Part shown: in pieces, positions 22,580 to 30,313 of the stretch
How positions within the stretch are numbered: the stretch's first letter is position 1
How the letters are laid out: every line of letters begins with the position of its first letter
NCBI GenBank assembly: GCA_045533195.1
Contig: JAZSHI010000002.1
Location: forward strand, 1 to 36,704
Source: SIG607 sp045533195
GTDB taxonomy: Bacteria > Bacillota > Clostridia > Oscillospirales > Acutalibacteraceae
Length of the DNA: 36,704 bases
Direction: 5' to 3'
Made by a program: the position numbers and the translations under genes
The notes under the pieces: generated by a model
Told to the model about the DNA's origin: nothing
The model's database searches: none
What the model saw: only the letters and a program-made list of their open reading frames with translations

Positions 22580-24484
22580 ATGGAAAGTTATGTAGGAAAA
22601 AAGCTTGACGGTCGATATGAATTGCTTGAAATAATAGGCATCGGCGGTATGGCTGTTGTATATAAAGGACACGATTTAATCGAAGATAAAACTGTTGCAG
22701 TAAAAATACTTAAGGATGAGTATGTAAGTAACGAAGAGTTTATTCGCAGATTTAAAAATGAATCCAGAGCTATTGCTGTACTTTCACATACCAATATAGT
22801 TAAAGTGTTTGACGTGAGCTTTGGTGAAACTATGCAGTATATCGTTATGGAATATATTGACGGTATCACCTTAAAACAACTTATTGAACAGCAGGGAAGT
22901 CTCAGATGGAAGGATGCTCTTCATTACGTTGTTCAGATACTAAGAGGTCTTCAACACGCTCATGATCACGGCATTGTGCATAGAGATGTTAAGCCTCAGA
23001 ATATTATGGTACTTGAAGACGGTACGATTAAAGTAACCGACTTTGGTATTGCCCGTTTTGCAAGAAGTGAACAGAAGACAATTACCGATAAAGCTATCGG
23101 CTCTGTTCATTATATAAGTCCCGAACAGGCAAGAGGGGACAATACCGACGAAAAATCGGATATATATTCCTTGGGTGTTATACTTTACGAAATGCTTACG
23201 GGAAAACTTCCCTTTGAAGCAGACAGCGCCGTTTCTGTTGCTATAATGCAGCTTCAACGTGAACCGGAGCTTCCTTCATCCATAAACGGCTCAATTCCTC
23301 AGGGACTTGAGCAGATTACTATGCGAGCAATGCAAAAAAACTGCGAAAAAAGATATAAATCTGCTTCCGAAATGCTTTGCGATCTTGAAGCATTTAAGCG
23401 CGATCCTGCCGTTACTTTTGATTACGGGATTTATGTTGATAATGAACCAACAAAGTTTATAAGTGAACTTGCTGAAGAAAAAAGCGCTAAAAAAGTGCAA
23501 ATATTACCTATAATTTCAGGAATTACAATTGCTTTTGTGGCCTGTCTTGTGATTATTTTGTTTAATTATCTTCCTAAGCTGGTCGGCAGAACTCCCGATA
23601 TAGATTGTCCTAATTTTATGGGAATGAAAATCGAAGATGTAGAAAACGGAAAATTTGTCGATAAATTTAATATTATATTTGAGTTTGAATCAAGTGATAC
23701 CGAAAAAGGCATAATTTTTGCTCAGTCGGTTGAACCCGGTCATCCTATTAAAGAAAATCAGAAAATTACTCTTACTGTCAGTAGCGGTGAGCGTACTGTT
23801 AAGGTGCCCGATGTTTCGAATAAGGCAAAGGAAGTTGCCAAAGATTTACTTGAAAAAGAGGGCTTTGAGGTTGAGTTTATCGAGGTTTCGGACGACAATG
23901 TTCAAAAAGGACTTATAATAAGAACAATGCCGTCTGCAGATTCTTCAGTACCTGCTAACAGTAAAATTACCGTTTATATTAGTACAGGTGAAGCTACTGC
24001 AAAGGTTAAAATTCCCGATTGTGTGGGATTAACTAAGGATGAGGCAATAAGACTTCTTGAAGATAAAGGTCTTGTAGTAGGTACTGTAACCGAAGCCAAC
24101 TGTACCGTTAAGGAATATTCCGAGGGAGTGGTTATGTCTCAGTATCCCCAATCTGAAACGGGTGCAGAGGTTGGATACGGCTCGGCAATTGACCTTGTTA
24201 TAAGTACCGGTAAATTTGATACAACCTTAAAATTAGATATATCTTCAGCGGCATCTATAGGTATTCCCAGCGGCTATATGTCTCTTTGGTATGATGACCA
24301 GATTATTGCTACTTCCGGTATAATTGATTTTACCAATACTACTTCTTATGATTTTAATTTCACCTCTTCTATGCGTGAAATGGATGCCTGTGTCGTTAAA
24401 ATTTCTGCCGATAATCAGTCTTATGTTTACTATATTACTATTTCGGTAGATTGCACTACGGGAAATTATACTGTACTTTACTAA
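22580..24484 (+). CDS. prkC: PASTA-domain Ser/Thr protein kinase PrkC
   Basis: The 634-residue membrane kinase has a cytosolic kinase domain (residues about 12-270): GIGGMAVVY loop, AVKIL Lys, HRDVKPQN catalytic loop, DFGIARF metal site and SVHYISPEQARG. One membrane helix follows (about 310-335, IISGITIAFVACLVIILF). Outside are three PASTA repeats (about 340-545), each ending in a VSSGE/ISTGE-type stretch, which bind muropeptides or lipid II. A further about 85 residues (FDTTLKLDISSA...) look like an extra beta domain. PrkC senses cell wall state and spore germination signals in Bacillus. Pairs with stp upstream. Confidence 0.95.
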   Translation: MESYVGKKLDGRYELLEIIGIGGMAVVYKGHDLIEDKTVAVKILKDEYVSNEEFIRRFKNESRAIAVLSHTNIVKVFDVSFGETMQYIVMEYIDGITLKQLIEQQGSLRWKDALHYVVQILRGLQHAHDHGIVHRDVKPQNIMVLEDGTIKVTDFGIARFARSEQKTITDKAIGSVHYISPEQARGDNTDEKSDIYSLGVILYEMLTGKLPFEADSAVSVAIMQLQREPELPSSINGSIPQGLEQITMRAMQKNCEKRYKSASEMLCDLEAFKRDPAVTFDYGIYVDNEPTKFISELAEEKSAKKVQILPIISGITIAFVACLVIILFNYLPKLVGRTPDIDCPNFMGMKIEDVENGKFVDKFNIIFEFESSDTEKGIIFAQSVEPGHPIKENQKITLTVSSGERTVKVPDVSNKAKEVAKDLLEKEGFEVEFIEVSDDNVQKGLIIRTMPSADSSVPANSKITVYISTGEATAKVKIPDCVGLTKDEAIRLLEDKGLVVGTVTEANCTVKEYSEGVVMSQYPQSETGAEVGYGSAIDLVISTGKFDTTLKLDISSAASIGIPSGYMSLWYDDQIIATSGIIDFTNTTSYDFNFTSSMREMDACVVKISADNQSYVYYITISVDCTTGNYTVLY

Positions 24485-24495
24485 GGAAACGTATA

Positions 24496-25383
24496 ATGAA
24501 GGGTTTAATTTTAAAGGCTATTTCAGGGTTTTATTATGTCTTGGCTGACGGAAAAACCTTTGAATGTAAAGCAAGGGGCAATTTTAGAAATAAGGGAGAA
24601 TCTCCGCTTGTAGGCGATAGTGTTGAGATAGCCGTTCAAAATGGTGATAAAGGTGTAATTGAGAGCATTTATGAGCGTAAAAACAGTCTTATAAGACCTG
24701 CAGTTGCAAATATTGATAAACTTTTTATCGTGTCTTCATTTGTTACACCGGCTCCGAATACTCTTATAATTGACCGACTTACTGCTATTTGCGCATTTTA
24801 TTCAATTACTCCGATTATTGTCTTTAATAAATGTGATTTAGGCGATTTTACAAGCTTTAAAGAAATTTATAATAACAGCGGATTTAAAACCTTAGTGGTG
24901 TCTGCGCAGACAGGCGAGGGTATTGATGAGCTAAAAAATGAACTTGAGGGCTGTATTTCAGCCTTTACGGGAAATTCGGGTGTGGGCAAATCAAGCCTTC
25001 TTAATGTGATTTTTCCAAAGCTTAATCTTCAAACGGGCGAAGTTAGCGATAAGCTCGGCAGAGGTAGGCATACAACCCGACATACCGAGCTTTTTGCTCA
25101 CGAGTTTAACGGTTACGTTGCAGATACACCGGGCTTTTCTTCTCTTGATACTTTGTATTTTAGCATTGAATTTAAAGAAAGACTAATTGACTGTTTCCCG
25201 GATTTTTCCGATTTTGTTTGTGACTGTCAATTTGCTGATTGCGCCCATATAGGAGAAAAGGGGTGCGGTGTGGTAAAAGCCGTTAAAAACGGCAATATTG
25301 AAGGTTCAAGATATCAAAGCTATACTGCTATATATAATGAACTTAAAGATTTGAAATCGTGGCAGGTTACTAAAAAACATTGA
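24496..25383 (+). CDS. rsgA: Ribosome small-subunit GTPase RsgA
   Basis: The 295-residue GTPase checks 30S assembly. It has the circularly permuted GTPase order of the family: an N-terminal OB fold (LVGDSVEIAVQ), then G4 FNKCDLGDF, G5 VVSAQTGEG, G1 GNSGVGKSSLLN and G3 DTPGFSSL. The C-terminal zinc site is CDCQFADCAHIGEKGCGV. The ATG at 24496 follows AAGGAAAC and is 11 bases after the prkC stop; the in-frame upstream extension overlaps prkC. In Bacillus the next genes are rpe, thiN and spoVM; here rpe and thiN are absent and spoVM is close. Confidence 0.95.
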   Translation: MKGLILKAISGFYYVLADGKTFECKARGNFRNKGESPLVGDSVEIAVQNGDKGVIESIYERKNSLIRPAVANIDKLFIVSSFVTPAPNTLIIDRLTAICAFYSITPIIVFNKCDLGDFTSFKEIYNNSGFKTLVVSAQTGEGIDELKNELEGCISAFTGNSGVGKSSLLNVIFPKLNLQTGEVSDKLGRGRHTTRHTELFAHEFNGYVADTPGFSSLDTLYFSIEFKERLIDCFPDFSDFVCDCQFADCAHIGEKGCGVVKAVKNGNIEGSRYQSYTAIYNELKDLKSWQVTKKH

Positions 25384-25409
25384 ACACTTTTTCACATACT
25401 GAGTATAAT
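25380..25409 (+). promoter_or_regulatory. Promoter before the small hydrophobic gene and spoVM
   Basis: TTGAAC (25380-25385) overlaps the rsgA stop; TATAAT (25404-25409) follows after an 18-nt spacer. It would make a short transcript of the two tiny genes up to the terminator at 25725. spoVM is under sigma-E in Bacillus; I see a CATACT at 25395-25400 but no convincing sigma-E -35. Confidence 0.55.
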
Positions 25410-25439
25410 ATATTAGAAATACCTTTACGGTGACTGAGT

Positions 25440-25607
25440 ATGAGAGGTTGTGCTTTAATGCGGAAAAGATGTGTTAATAAGGGTTTTATAGCCATCGCTT
25501 TTGCAGTTGGACTTTTGGTTTCCTGCTTTGGCTCATCCAGATTTTTAATAGCAACTCTTGCGCTTACGGTCATACTTCTTGGGATTTCTTATGTGAAGTG
25601 TCGTTAG
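25440..25607 (+). CDS. Small hydrophobic membrane protein (55 residues)
   Basis: The frame encodes a 55-residue protein with a charged N-terminus (MRGCALMRKRCVNKG) and one or two hydrophobic stretches (FIAIAFAVGLLVSCF and LIATLALTVILLGISY) ending in VKCR. It is likely a small membrane protein. The start is either ATG 25440 (GGTGA 6 nt before) or ATG 25458 (49 residues); both ribosome sites are weak. It is directly before spoVM, whose ribosome site begins at its stop, so the two are likely co-expressed. Similar tiny hydrophobic proteins occur in Clostridia, by general impression; the role is unknown. Confidence 0.6.
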   Translation: MRGCALMRKRCVNKGFIAIAFAVGLLVSCFGSSRFLIATLALTVILLGISYVKCR

Positions 25608-25617
25608 GAGAGTTCTT

Positions 25618-25707
25618 ATGAAAATTGTTTTAGTGAAAAGCCCCAAACTGTTAAGCGGAATATTGCGTATGATTTTTAAAATTAAAAAGGAACAACCTAT
25701 TACTTAA
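25618..25707 (+). CDS. spoVM: Stage V sporulation protein SpoVM-like peptide (29 residues)
   Basis: The 29-residue peptide starts MKIVLVKSPKLLSG and continues ILRMIFKIKKEQ. Bacillus SpoVM is 26 residues and reads MKFYTIKLPKFLGG then IVRAMLGSFRKD. The match covers MK at the start, K-x-P-K at 7-10, a Leu and Gly at 12 and 14, Ile-x-Arg at 15-17 and a basic end. SpoVM is an amphipathic helix that finds the convex forespore membrane and anchors SpoIVA, the base of the spore coat. AGGAG lies 7 nt before the ATG. The position just after the prkC-rsgA cluster matches Bacillus, where spoVM follows prkC-rsgA-rpe-thiN. It is too short for most gene callers. Confidence 0.85.
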   Translation: MKIVLVKSPKLLSGILRMIFKIKKEQPIT

Positions 25708-25724
25708 AGAAAGAAGCTTCTTTG

Positions 25725-25760
25725 TTGCCTAAGTGTTCTAAAGGACACTTAGGCAATTTT
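25725..25760 (+). terminator. Terminator after spoVM
   Basis: TTGCCTAAGTGT (25725-25736) and ACACTTAGGCAA (25745-25756) form a 12-bp stem, extended by two inner pairs, with a T-rich tail. It closes the housekeeping cluster. Confidence 0.9.
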
Positions 25761-25809
25761 ATTGTATAACGCTGACAGAAAACTGTAAGCATCATTTTGT
25801 GTTTTGTTT

Positions 25810-25890
25810 TAGTCCGGCAAACATTAAAGTTCGGCAAGGTCTGTGGTATCAACTAACCGTCGCCGTTACAGTCGCCAACAACTACATTAG
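25810..25890 (-). pseudogene. Frameshifted dockerin repeat remnant
   Basis: On the minus strand, codons from 25885 read VVVGDCNGDG. A one-base shift at 25857 then gives LVDTTDLAEL, and a second shift gives FAGL near 25821. Together this is the dockerin calcium loop (Asp1, Asn3, Asp5, Gly6, Val8, Asp12) and its helix. The frames are broken by stops on both sides, and I find no second repeat, catalytic domain or start. It is probably the worn-down end of a secreted protein gene. The stretch 25761-26283 holds otherwise no gene; an 83-codon plus-strand frame there looks like chance. Confidence 0.55.
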
Positions 25891-26052
25891 CTGGGAGTTC
25901 GTGTTTTTAAGAAATATAATCGCAATCTGTAACGGTGCGTTCAGAGTGATAAAATTCACCGCATCACCTAAAGCGAATACGGAAATGACAGAGCAAAACA
26001 ATGGAAGTATACATAATAAACCTGATAAATATTTTTTGACATATTTTTAGTT

Positions 26053-26080
26053 TTATTTCCGTTAAAACGGGATTCTTTTT
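26053..26080 (+). terminator. Weak hairpin with T-run
   Basis: TTCCGTT pairs with AACGGGA around an AA loop (about 26057-26072), followed by TTCTTTTT. No clear gene ends here, so it may be a relic of the decayed locus. Confidence 0.4.
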
Positions 26081-26106
26081 GTGGTGTCGAATATTAAAAT
26101 ATAAAG

Positions 26107-26146
26107 AAAAATGGTGGCTTGAGATTATCAAAGCCACCATTTTTTG
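26107..26146. terminator. Strong terminator before spo0A
   Basis: AAAAATGGTGGCTT (26107-26120) and AAGCCACCATTTTT (26131-26144) are perfect 14-bp arms with a 10-nt loop and T/A-runs on both sides. It isolates spo0A from upstream transcription. Confidence 0.9.
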
Positions 26147-26220
26147 TTGAAAAAATGTTATAAATTCCAAAGAAAAAGTTGGAATTATTCGTTAAAAGTT
26201 AGAAAATTCTAAAAAAATGG

Positions 26221-26249
26221 TTGAAATATTGTTGAGTGTGTGTTAGAAT
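26221..26249 (+). promoter_or_regulatory. Promoter of spo0A
   Basis: TTGAAA (26221-26226) and TAGAAT (26244-26249) with a 17-nt spacer, about 27 nt before the ribosome site. A perfect Spo0A box heptamer TGTCGAA lies at 26085-26091, but one such heptamer is expected several times by chance in a window this size. Confidence 0.7.
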
Positions 26250-26283
26250 AATTTTGCAAAATTTAAAAAAGGAGACGAAAATA

Positions 26284-27057
26284 ATGTCTAACAAATGTAA
26301 AATCATAATTGCAGATGACAACACTGAATTCGGTAAAAGCTGTGTTGCTGCACTGAGAGACAGAGGTATGGATGTATATACCTGCGAAAAGGATGGCAGA
26401 AAGCTAATAGATGCCATCAGAGATATTCGGCCAAATATTGTTCTTGCAGATGTATTTATGCCAAGCGCCGACATCATCAGTGTTATGCAAACAGTTTTTA
26501 CCGAATTCGACTTTAAGCCAACCTTCTTTGCAATGGCAGGTTTTGACAATCCGAGACTTGAAAGAGAAACAATTTCTTCGGGAGCTACCTACTATTTCGT
26601 AAAGCCGTTTGATATACGGTTGTTGGCAGAAAGGATTAATCAACTTTCCGGTTTTAAACGTAACGAACTGTTTTCTAAAACCAGAGGAAAGTCGGTAAGT
26701 AACGACGAACTTGAGTTAATGGTAACCGATATAATACATAAAATCGGTATTCCCGCACACATCAAGGGTTATAATTATTTAAGAGAAGCTATTATTTTAT
26801 CTGTTAAAGATTCCGAAATGATTAACTCGGTAACAAAGCTTTTATATCCTACTATAGCAAAAACCTTTTCTACCACTCCCTCAAGGGTTGAGAGAGCTAT
26901 TAGACACGCTATAGAAGTTGCTTGGGATAGAGGAGACACAGATATACTCGATTCGTATTTCGGTTATACAGTACAAAATCAGAGAGGTAAACCCACCAAT
27001 TCTGAATTTGTAGCAATGATGGCAGATAATCTGCGTCTTAATATAAAGGTAGTTTAA
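26284..27057 (+). CDS. spo0A: Sporulation master response regulator Spo0A
   Basis: The 257-residue protein has a receiver domain (residues about 5-122) with the acid pair ADDN (11-12), phospho-acceptor Asp56 in VLADVFMP, and the KPF Lys near residue 108. The C-terminal DNA-binding domain is typical Spo0A: IIHKIGIPAHIKGYNYLREAI in part, TPSRVERAIRHAIEVAWDRG and GKPTNSEFVAMMADNL. Phosphorylated Spo0A binds TGTCGAA boxes and starts sporulation. ATG 26284 has AGGAG before it; the in-frame upstream extension overlaps the promoter. A terminator shared with pflA follows directly. Confidence 0.97.
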   Translation: MSNKCKIIIADDNTEFGKSCVAALRDRGMDVYTCEKDGRKLIDAIRDIRPNIVLADVFMPSADIISVMQTVFTEFDFKPTFFAMAGFDNPRLERETISSGATYYFVKPFDIRLLAERINQLSGFKRNELFSKTRGKSVSNDELELMVTDIIHKIGIPAHIKGYNYLREAIILSVKDSEMINSVTKLLYPTIAKTFSTTPSRVERAIRHAIEVAWDRGDTDILDSYFGYTVQNQRGKPTNSEFVAMMADNLRLNIKVV

Positions 27058-27061
27058 GCTT

Positions 27062-27094
27062 AAAATCGCCTCAATTTTCTGAGGCGATTTTTTT
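27062..27094. terminator. Bidirectional terminator between spo0A and pflA
   Basis: AAAATCGCCTCA (27062-27073) pairs with TGAGGCGATTTT (27080-27091), with T-runs both ways. Its left arm includes the pflA stop codon on the minus strand (27071-27073). Confidence 0.9.
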
Positions 27095-27787
27095 GCATCG
27101 TTCAACATCCTCTTTTGTCGCTTCGCGAATATGCTCAAAGGGGAAAGGAATGTTTAACTCTTTATACTTTTCAATACAGAGCTTTCTAAATGGCAATATC
27201 TCTGTTTTTTTGATGCAAGGATATTTCTTTTCAAGACCAAACAGATTTAATAAAGAATCTTTTGTGTCGTTTATATCGGGAATAAGCACCTGTCTAAGCC
27301 AGACGGGTTTGTTTATGCTGTTAAGATAGTTTAAAAAACTGTCTGCTTTACTGATATCCATACCCGTGTATTTTAAATAATCTGTTTCATTTGTGTATTT
27401 ATAATCAAGAAGTACTAAATCGCATAAATCAAGGACTTTTTTGACTGTTTCGTTAAATACACAACCGCTTGTATCTATCGCAACGTGTATGCCTTCGGTT
27501 TTTAAAAGCGGTATAAATTTCAAGAGAAACTCGACTTGCATCAGCGGTTCGCCACCCGAAAATGTGACACCGCCGTTTTTGCCGAAGTAACTTTTACAGC
27601 GAATTATTTTATCAAAAAGATTTTCAGCAGAAATTTCTTCTCCGCCTTTAAAATCCCACGTTTCAGGATTGTGACAGCAATGACAGGAGAGTGGACAGCC
27701 TTGCATAAAAACTACGGCCCTGACACCCGGCCCGTCAACCGTTCCAAGACTTTGAAATGAACTTATTCTGCAAAAAGAGGTGTTCAT
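27071..27787 (-). CDS. pflA: Pyruvate formate-lyase activating enzyme (radical SAM)
   Basis: The 238-residue radical SAM enzyme makes the glycyl radical on PflB. It has SLGTVDGPGVRAVVFMQGCP with the iron-sulfur site CPLSCHCCHNPETW (CxxxCxxC), then GGVTFSGGEPLMQ and VAIDTSGCV, as in PflA. The ATG at 27787 is chosen as it opens with NTSFCRISSFQSLGTVDGPG, the usual family start; the upstream frame runs into the end of pflB. Only one base separates it from the pflB stop, and its own ribosome site is poor, so it is probably translated by coupling to pflB. Confidence 0.95.
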   Translation of the reverse strand: MNTSFCRISSFQSLGTVDGPGVRAVVFMQGCPLSCHCCHNPETWDFKGGEEISAENLFDKIIRCKSYFGKNGGVTFSGGEPLMQVEFLLKFIPLLKTEGIHVAIDTSGCVFNETVKKVLDLCDLVLLDYKYTNETDYLKYTGMDISKADSFLNYLNSINKPVWLRQVLIPDINDTKDSLLNLFGLEKKYPCIKKTEILPFRKLCIEKYKELNIPFPFEHIREATKEDVERCKKIASEN

Positions 27788-27788
27788 A

Positions 27789-30020
27789 TCAGAAGGATTC
27801 ATGGAAGGTACGGGAGATAACTTCTCTTTGCTGTTCGCGAGAGAGTTTGCAGAAGTTAACGGCATATCCCGAAACGCGTATGGTAAGGTTGGGATATTCC
27901 TCGGGATTTTCGTAAGCCTTCATAAGAAGCTCTCTGTTCATAACGTTAACGTTGAGGTGATGAGCGCAATTGCCGAAGTAACCGCCCATAATTGCAACAA
28001 GATTATCTATCTGTTCCTGTTTTGTTTTACCTAATGCTTCGGGAACGATAGAGAAAGTATTAGAAATACCGTCTCTTGCGTCAAGATAGGAAAGCTTAGA
28101 AACAGAGTTAAGGGAAGCTATAGCGCCGTTTTCTTCACGGTTGTGCATAGGATTAGCACCGGGAGCAAAAGGTTCGCCGGCTTTTCTTCCGTCAGGGGTA
28201 CTGCCGGTCTTTTTGCCGTACATAACGTTGGAAGTAATTGTAAGGGCAGAAAGTGTGTGAACAGCATTTCTGTAGGTGGGAGTCTTTTTAAGCTCCTCGG
28301 AAACATCGTGAAGTAGGTCGTGCGCTATCATATCAACCCTGTCATCATCATTGCCGAATTTGGGGAAATCGCCTTCGGTAATAAAGTCAACGATAAGTCC
28401 GTTGTCGTCTCTTACAGGTTTAACCGTTGCGTATTTAATAGCAGAAAGGGAGTCGGCGGCAACAGAAAGTCCTGCAACACCGAAAGCCATAAGTCTTTCT
28501 ACCTTTGTATCGTGAAGCGCCATTTGGCTCTTTTCGTATGCGTATTTATCGTGCATATAGTGTATGCAGTTCATAGTGTTAACGTAAAGGGAAGCAAGCC
28601 ACTGAAGATAGATGTGGAAACGTTCCATTACGTCATCGAAACTGAGTACGTCACCTTCCATAGCGCCCATCTGAGGACCGAGTTTTGTGCCGAATACGTT
28701 ATCGGTGCCGCCGTTAATAGCAAGAAGCAAAAGCTTTGCAAGATTGGTTCTTGCGCCAAAGAACTGCATCTGTTTACCTACCATCATAGCCGAAACACAA
28801 CAAGCGATTGCATAGTCATCGCCATAAGAAGGACGCATAATATCATCATTTTCATACTGTATAGAGTCGGTATCAATGGAAATTTCAGCGCAGTATGCCT
28901 TAAATGCTTCGGGAAGGCGTTCGCTCCATAAAACAGTAAGATTGGGCTCGGGAGCGGGGCCTAAATTTCTGAGGGTGTTAAGAATACGGAAGGAGGTTTT
29001 GGTAACGAGAGTACGGTTATCCTCGCCCATACCGCCGATACTTTCGGTAATCCACATAGGATCTCCGCCGAAAAGCTCGTTATATTCGGGTGTGCGGAGA
29101 TGTCTTGCCATACGAAGCTTAATTACAAGGTCATCAATAATTTCCTGAGCTTCGATTTCGGTTAAAGTGCCGTTTTTAAGGTCACGTTCAATGTAAATAT
29201 CAAAGAAGGTGCTGGTTCTTCCGAAAGACATAGCGGCACCGTTTTGCTCTTTATTAGCAGCAAGATAACCAAAGTATGTCCACTGAACAGCCTCTTTTGT
29301 ATTTTTAGCGGGAAGGGAAATATCATAGCCGTACATTTTTGCCATTTCCTTCATAAGAGAAAGGAAGTTAATCTGCTGAGCAACCTCTTCGAGAAGACGG
29401 ATGTTATCGGCGCACATTAAATTTTTGCCAAGTTCGGCTTTGTCTTTCTTCTTTTCTTCAATAAGGAAATCAATACCGTAAAGAGCAATACGTCTGTAGT
29501 CACCGATAATTCTTCCTCTGCCGTAAGCGTCGGGAAGACCGGTAAGCAGAGCGCAGTGACGAGCAGCCTTCATTTCATCGGTATATACTCTGAATACACC
29601 GTCATTATGGGTTGTACGGAATTTGAAAGAATTTTCAACCTTGTCGGAAAGCTTATAGCCGTAAGCCTGGCAGGAGGTACGCGCCATACGAATTCCGCCG
29701 AAAGGATTAACACCGCGTTTTAGGGGTTCATCGGTCTGAAAACCTACTATAATCTCATTTTCTTTATCAAGATATCCCGGCGCATATGAGCAAAGGGAAG
29801 AAACGGTGTCAACGTCAATATCAAGTACACCGCCGTTTTCCTGTTCTTTTTTCTGCAGCACTCTGAATTTTTCCATCAAGGCAGAAGTGCGCTCTGTAGG
29901 GCCGCAAAGGAAGGAACCGTCATCCTCGTAAGGATGATAGTTTGTCTGAATAAAATCACGAACGTCAACGGACTGCATCCATTTTCCTTCATTAAATCCA
30001 TACCATGCTGTATTATTCAT
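27789..30020 (-). CDS. pflB: Pyruvate formate-lyase (formate C-acetyltransferase)
   Basis: The 743-residue enzyme splits pyruvate with CoA into acetyl-CoA and formate under anaerobic conditions. The catalytic Cys pair is in AIACCVSAMMVGKQMQFFG in part (about residues 411-429) and the radical Gly is in RVSGYAVNFCKL near the C-terminus. Length and motifs fit a full classic PFL, not a glycerol dehydratase. GGAGGA lies 8 nt before the ATG. The formate produced feeds one-carbon units to purine synthesis and to formyl-Met-tRNA. Its leader carries a probable ZTP riboswitch. Confidence 0.97.
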   Translation of the reverse strand: MNNTAWYGFNEGKWMQSVDVRDFIQTNYHPYEDDGSFLCGPTERTSALMEKFRVLQKKEQENGGVLDIDVDTVSSLCSYAPGYLDKENEIIVGFQTDEPLKRGVNPFGGIRMARTSCQAYGYKLSDKVENSFKFRTTHNDGVFRVYTDEMKAARHCALLTGLPDAYGRGRIIGDYRRIALYGIDFLIEEKKKDKAELGKNLMCADNIRLLEEVAQQINFLSLMKEMAKMYGYDISLPAKNTKEAVQWTYFGYLAANKEQNGAAMSFGRTSTFFDIYIERDLKNGTLTEIEAQEIIDDLVIKLRMARHLRTPEYNELFGGDPMWITESIGGMGEDNRTLVTKTSFRILNTLRNLGPAPEPNLTVLWSERLPEAFKAYCAEISIDTDSIQYENDDIMRPSYGDDYAIACCVSAMMVGKQMQFFGARTNLAKLLLLAINGGTDNVFGTKLGPQMGAMEGDVLSFDDVMERFHIYLQWLASLYVNTMNCIHYMHDKYAYEKSQMALHDTKVERLMAFGVAGLSVAADSLSAIKYATVKPVRDDNGLIVDFITEGDFPKFGNDDDRVDMIAHDLLHDVSEELKKTPTYRNAVHTLSALTITSNVMYGKKTGSTPDGRKAGEPFAPGANPMHNREENGAIASLNSVSKLSYLDARDGISNTFSIVPEALGKTKQEQIDNLVAIMGGYFGNCAHHLNVNVMNRELLMKAYENPEEYPNLTIRVSGYAVNFCKLSREQQREVISRTFHESF

Positions 30021-30082
30021 ATTTATTCCTCCGATAAGAGATTATTGTTAAAAATTCGACAGAGTTTTGAGCATAAAAATAA

Positions 30083-30175
30083 GTAGCTAAGAAAATCTTA
30101 ACTACCCAGACGGACGGCATAAAACCACTAACCGTGTGCACTGTGTTAATTCACATACCCGTCAGCACTCGGTTT
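30083..30175 (-). ncRNA. ZTP (pfl-type) riboswitch with terminator, upstream of pflB
   Basis: On the minus strand the leader reads GGGTATGTGA (30160-30151), ACACGGTTAGTGG (30137-30125) and CCGTCCGTCTGGGTAG (30117-30102). These resemble conserved blocks of the pfl/ZTP aptamer, above all the 3' CCGYCYGGGYA. The last block runs straight into a stem GTAGTTAAGA/TCTTAGCTAC (30105-30083) followed by a T-rich TTATTTTTA, a likely terminator. Binding of ZTP or ZMP, signals of low 10-formyl-tetrahydrofolate, would then stop the terminator forming and raise PFL, that is formate supply. Family assignment is by memory of the consensus; the 5' GGG-GUGA block has one base more than the form I recall. Confidence 0.75.
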
Positions 30176-30183
30176 GTATTGTT

Positions 30184-30212
30184 ATAATACCACAACCTGT
30201 TGTGTATTGCAA
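30184..30212 (-). promoter_or_regulatory. pflBA promoter with a palindrome in the spacer
   Basis: On the minus strand TTGCAA (30212-30207) and TATTAT (30189-30184) have a 17-nt spacer. The spacer contains the perfect palindrome CACAACCTGTTGTG (30191-30204, 6-bp arms around two bases), which is a good candidate operator. It does not fit the 18-bp Rex site TTGTTAA-N4-TTAACAA. Confidence 0.65.
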
Positions 30213-30285
30213 CAAAAAAATATCAAAATATGCAATTTTTGTTGAAATATCACATATTTTCATAGAAATAGTTGTTTTATTTTAC

Positions 30286-30313
30286 TTGACTGATTAAAAT
30301 ATCGGTGTATAAT
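30286..30313 (+). promoter_or_regulatory. Promoter of metY-metA
   Basis: TTGACT (30286-30291) and TATAAT (30308-30313) with a 16-nt spacer, divergent from the pfl promoter. The leader is only about 38 nt, so there is no room for an S-box or T-box riboswitch. Confidence 0.75.

Noticed and set aside
25799..26050. Plus-strand frame of 83 codons between spoVM and spo0A
   Set aside because: No ribosome site and no recognisable domain; the minus strand of the same stretch reads as a decayed dockerin, which explains the base pattern better.
30184..30212. Rex (NADH-sensing) operator at the pfl promoter
   Set aside because: The palindrome CACAACCTGTTGTG and the nearby TTGT-N8-ACAA both fail the 18-bp Rex pattern in length and core.
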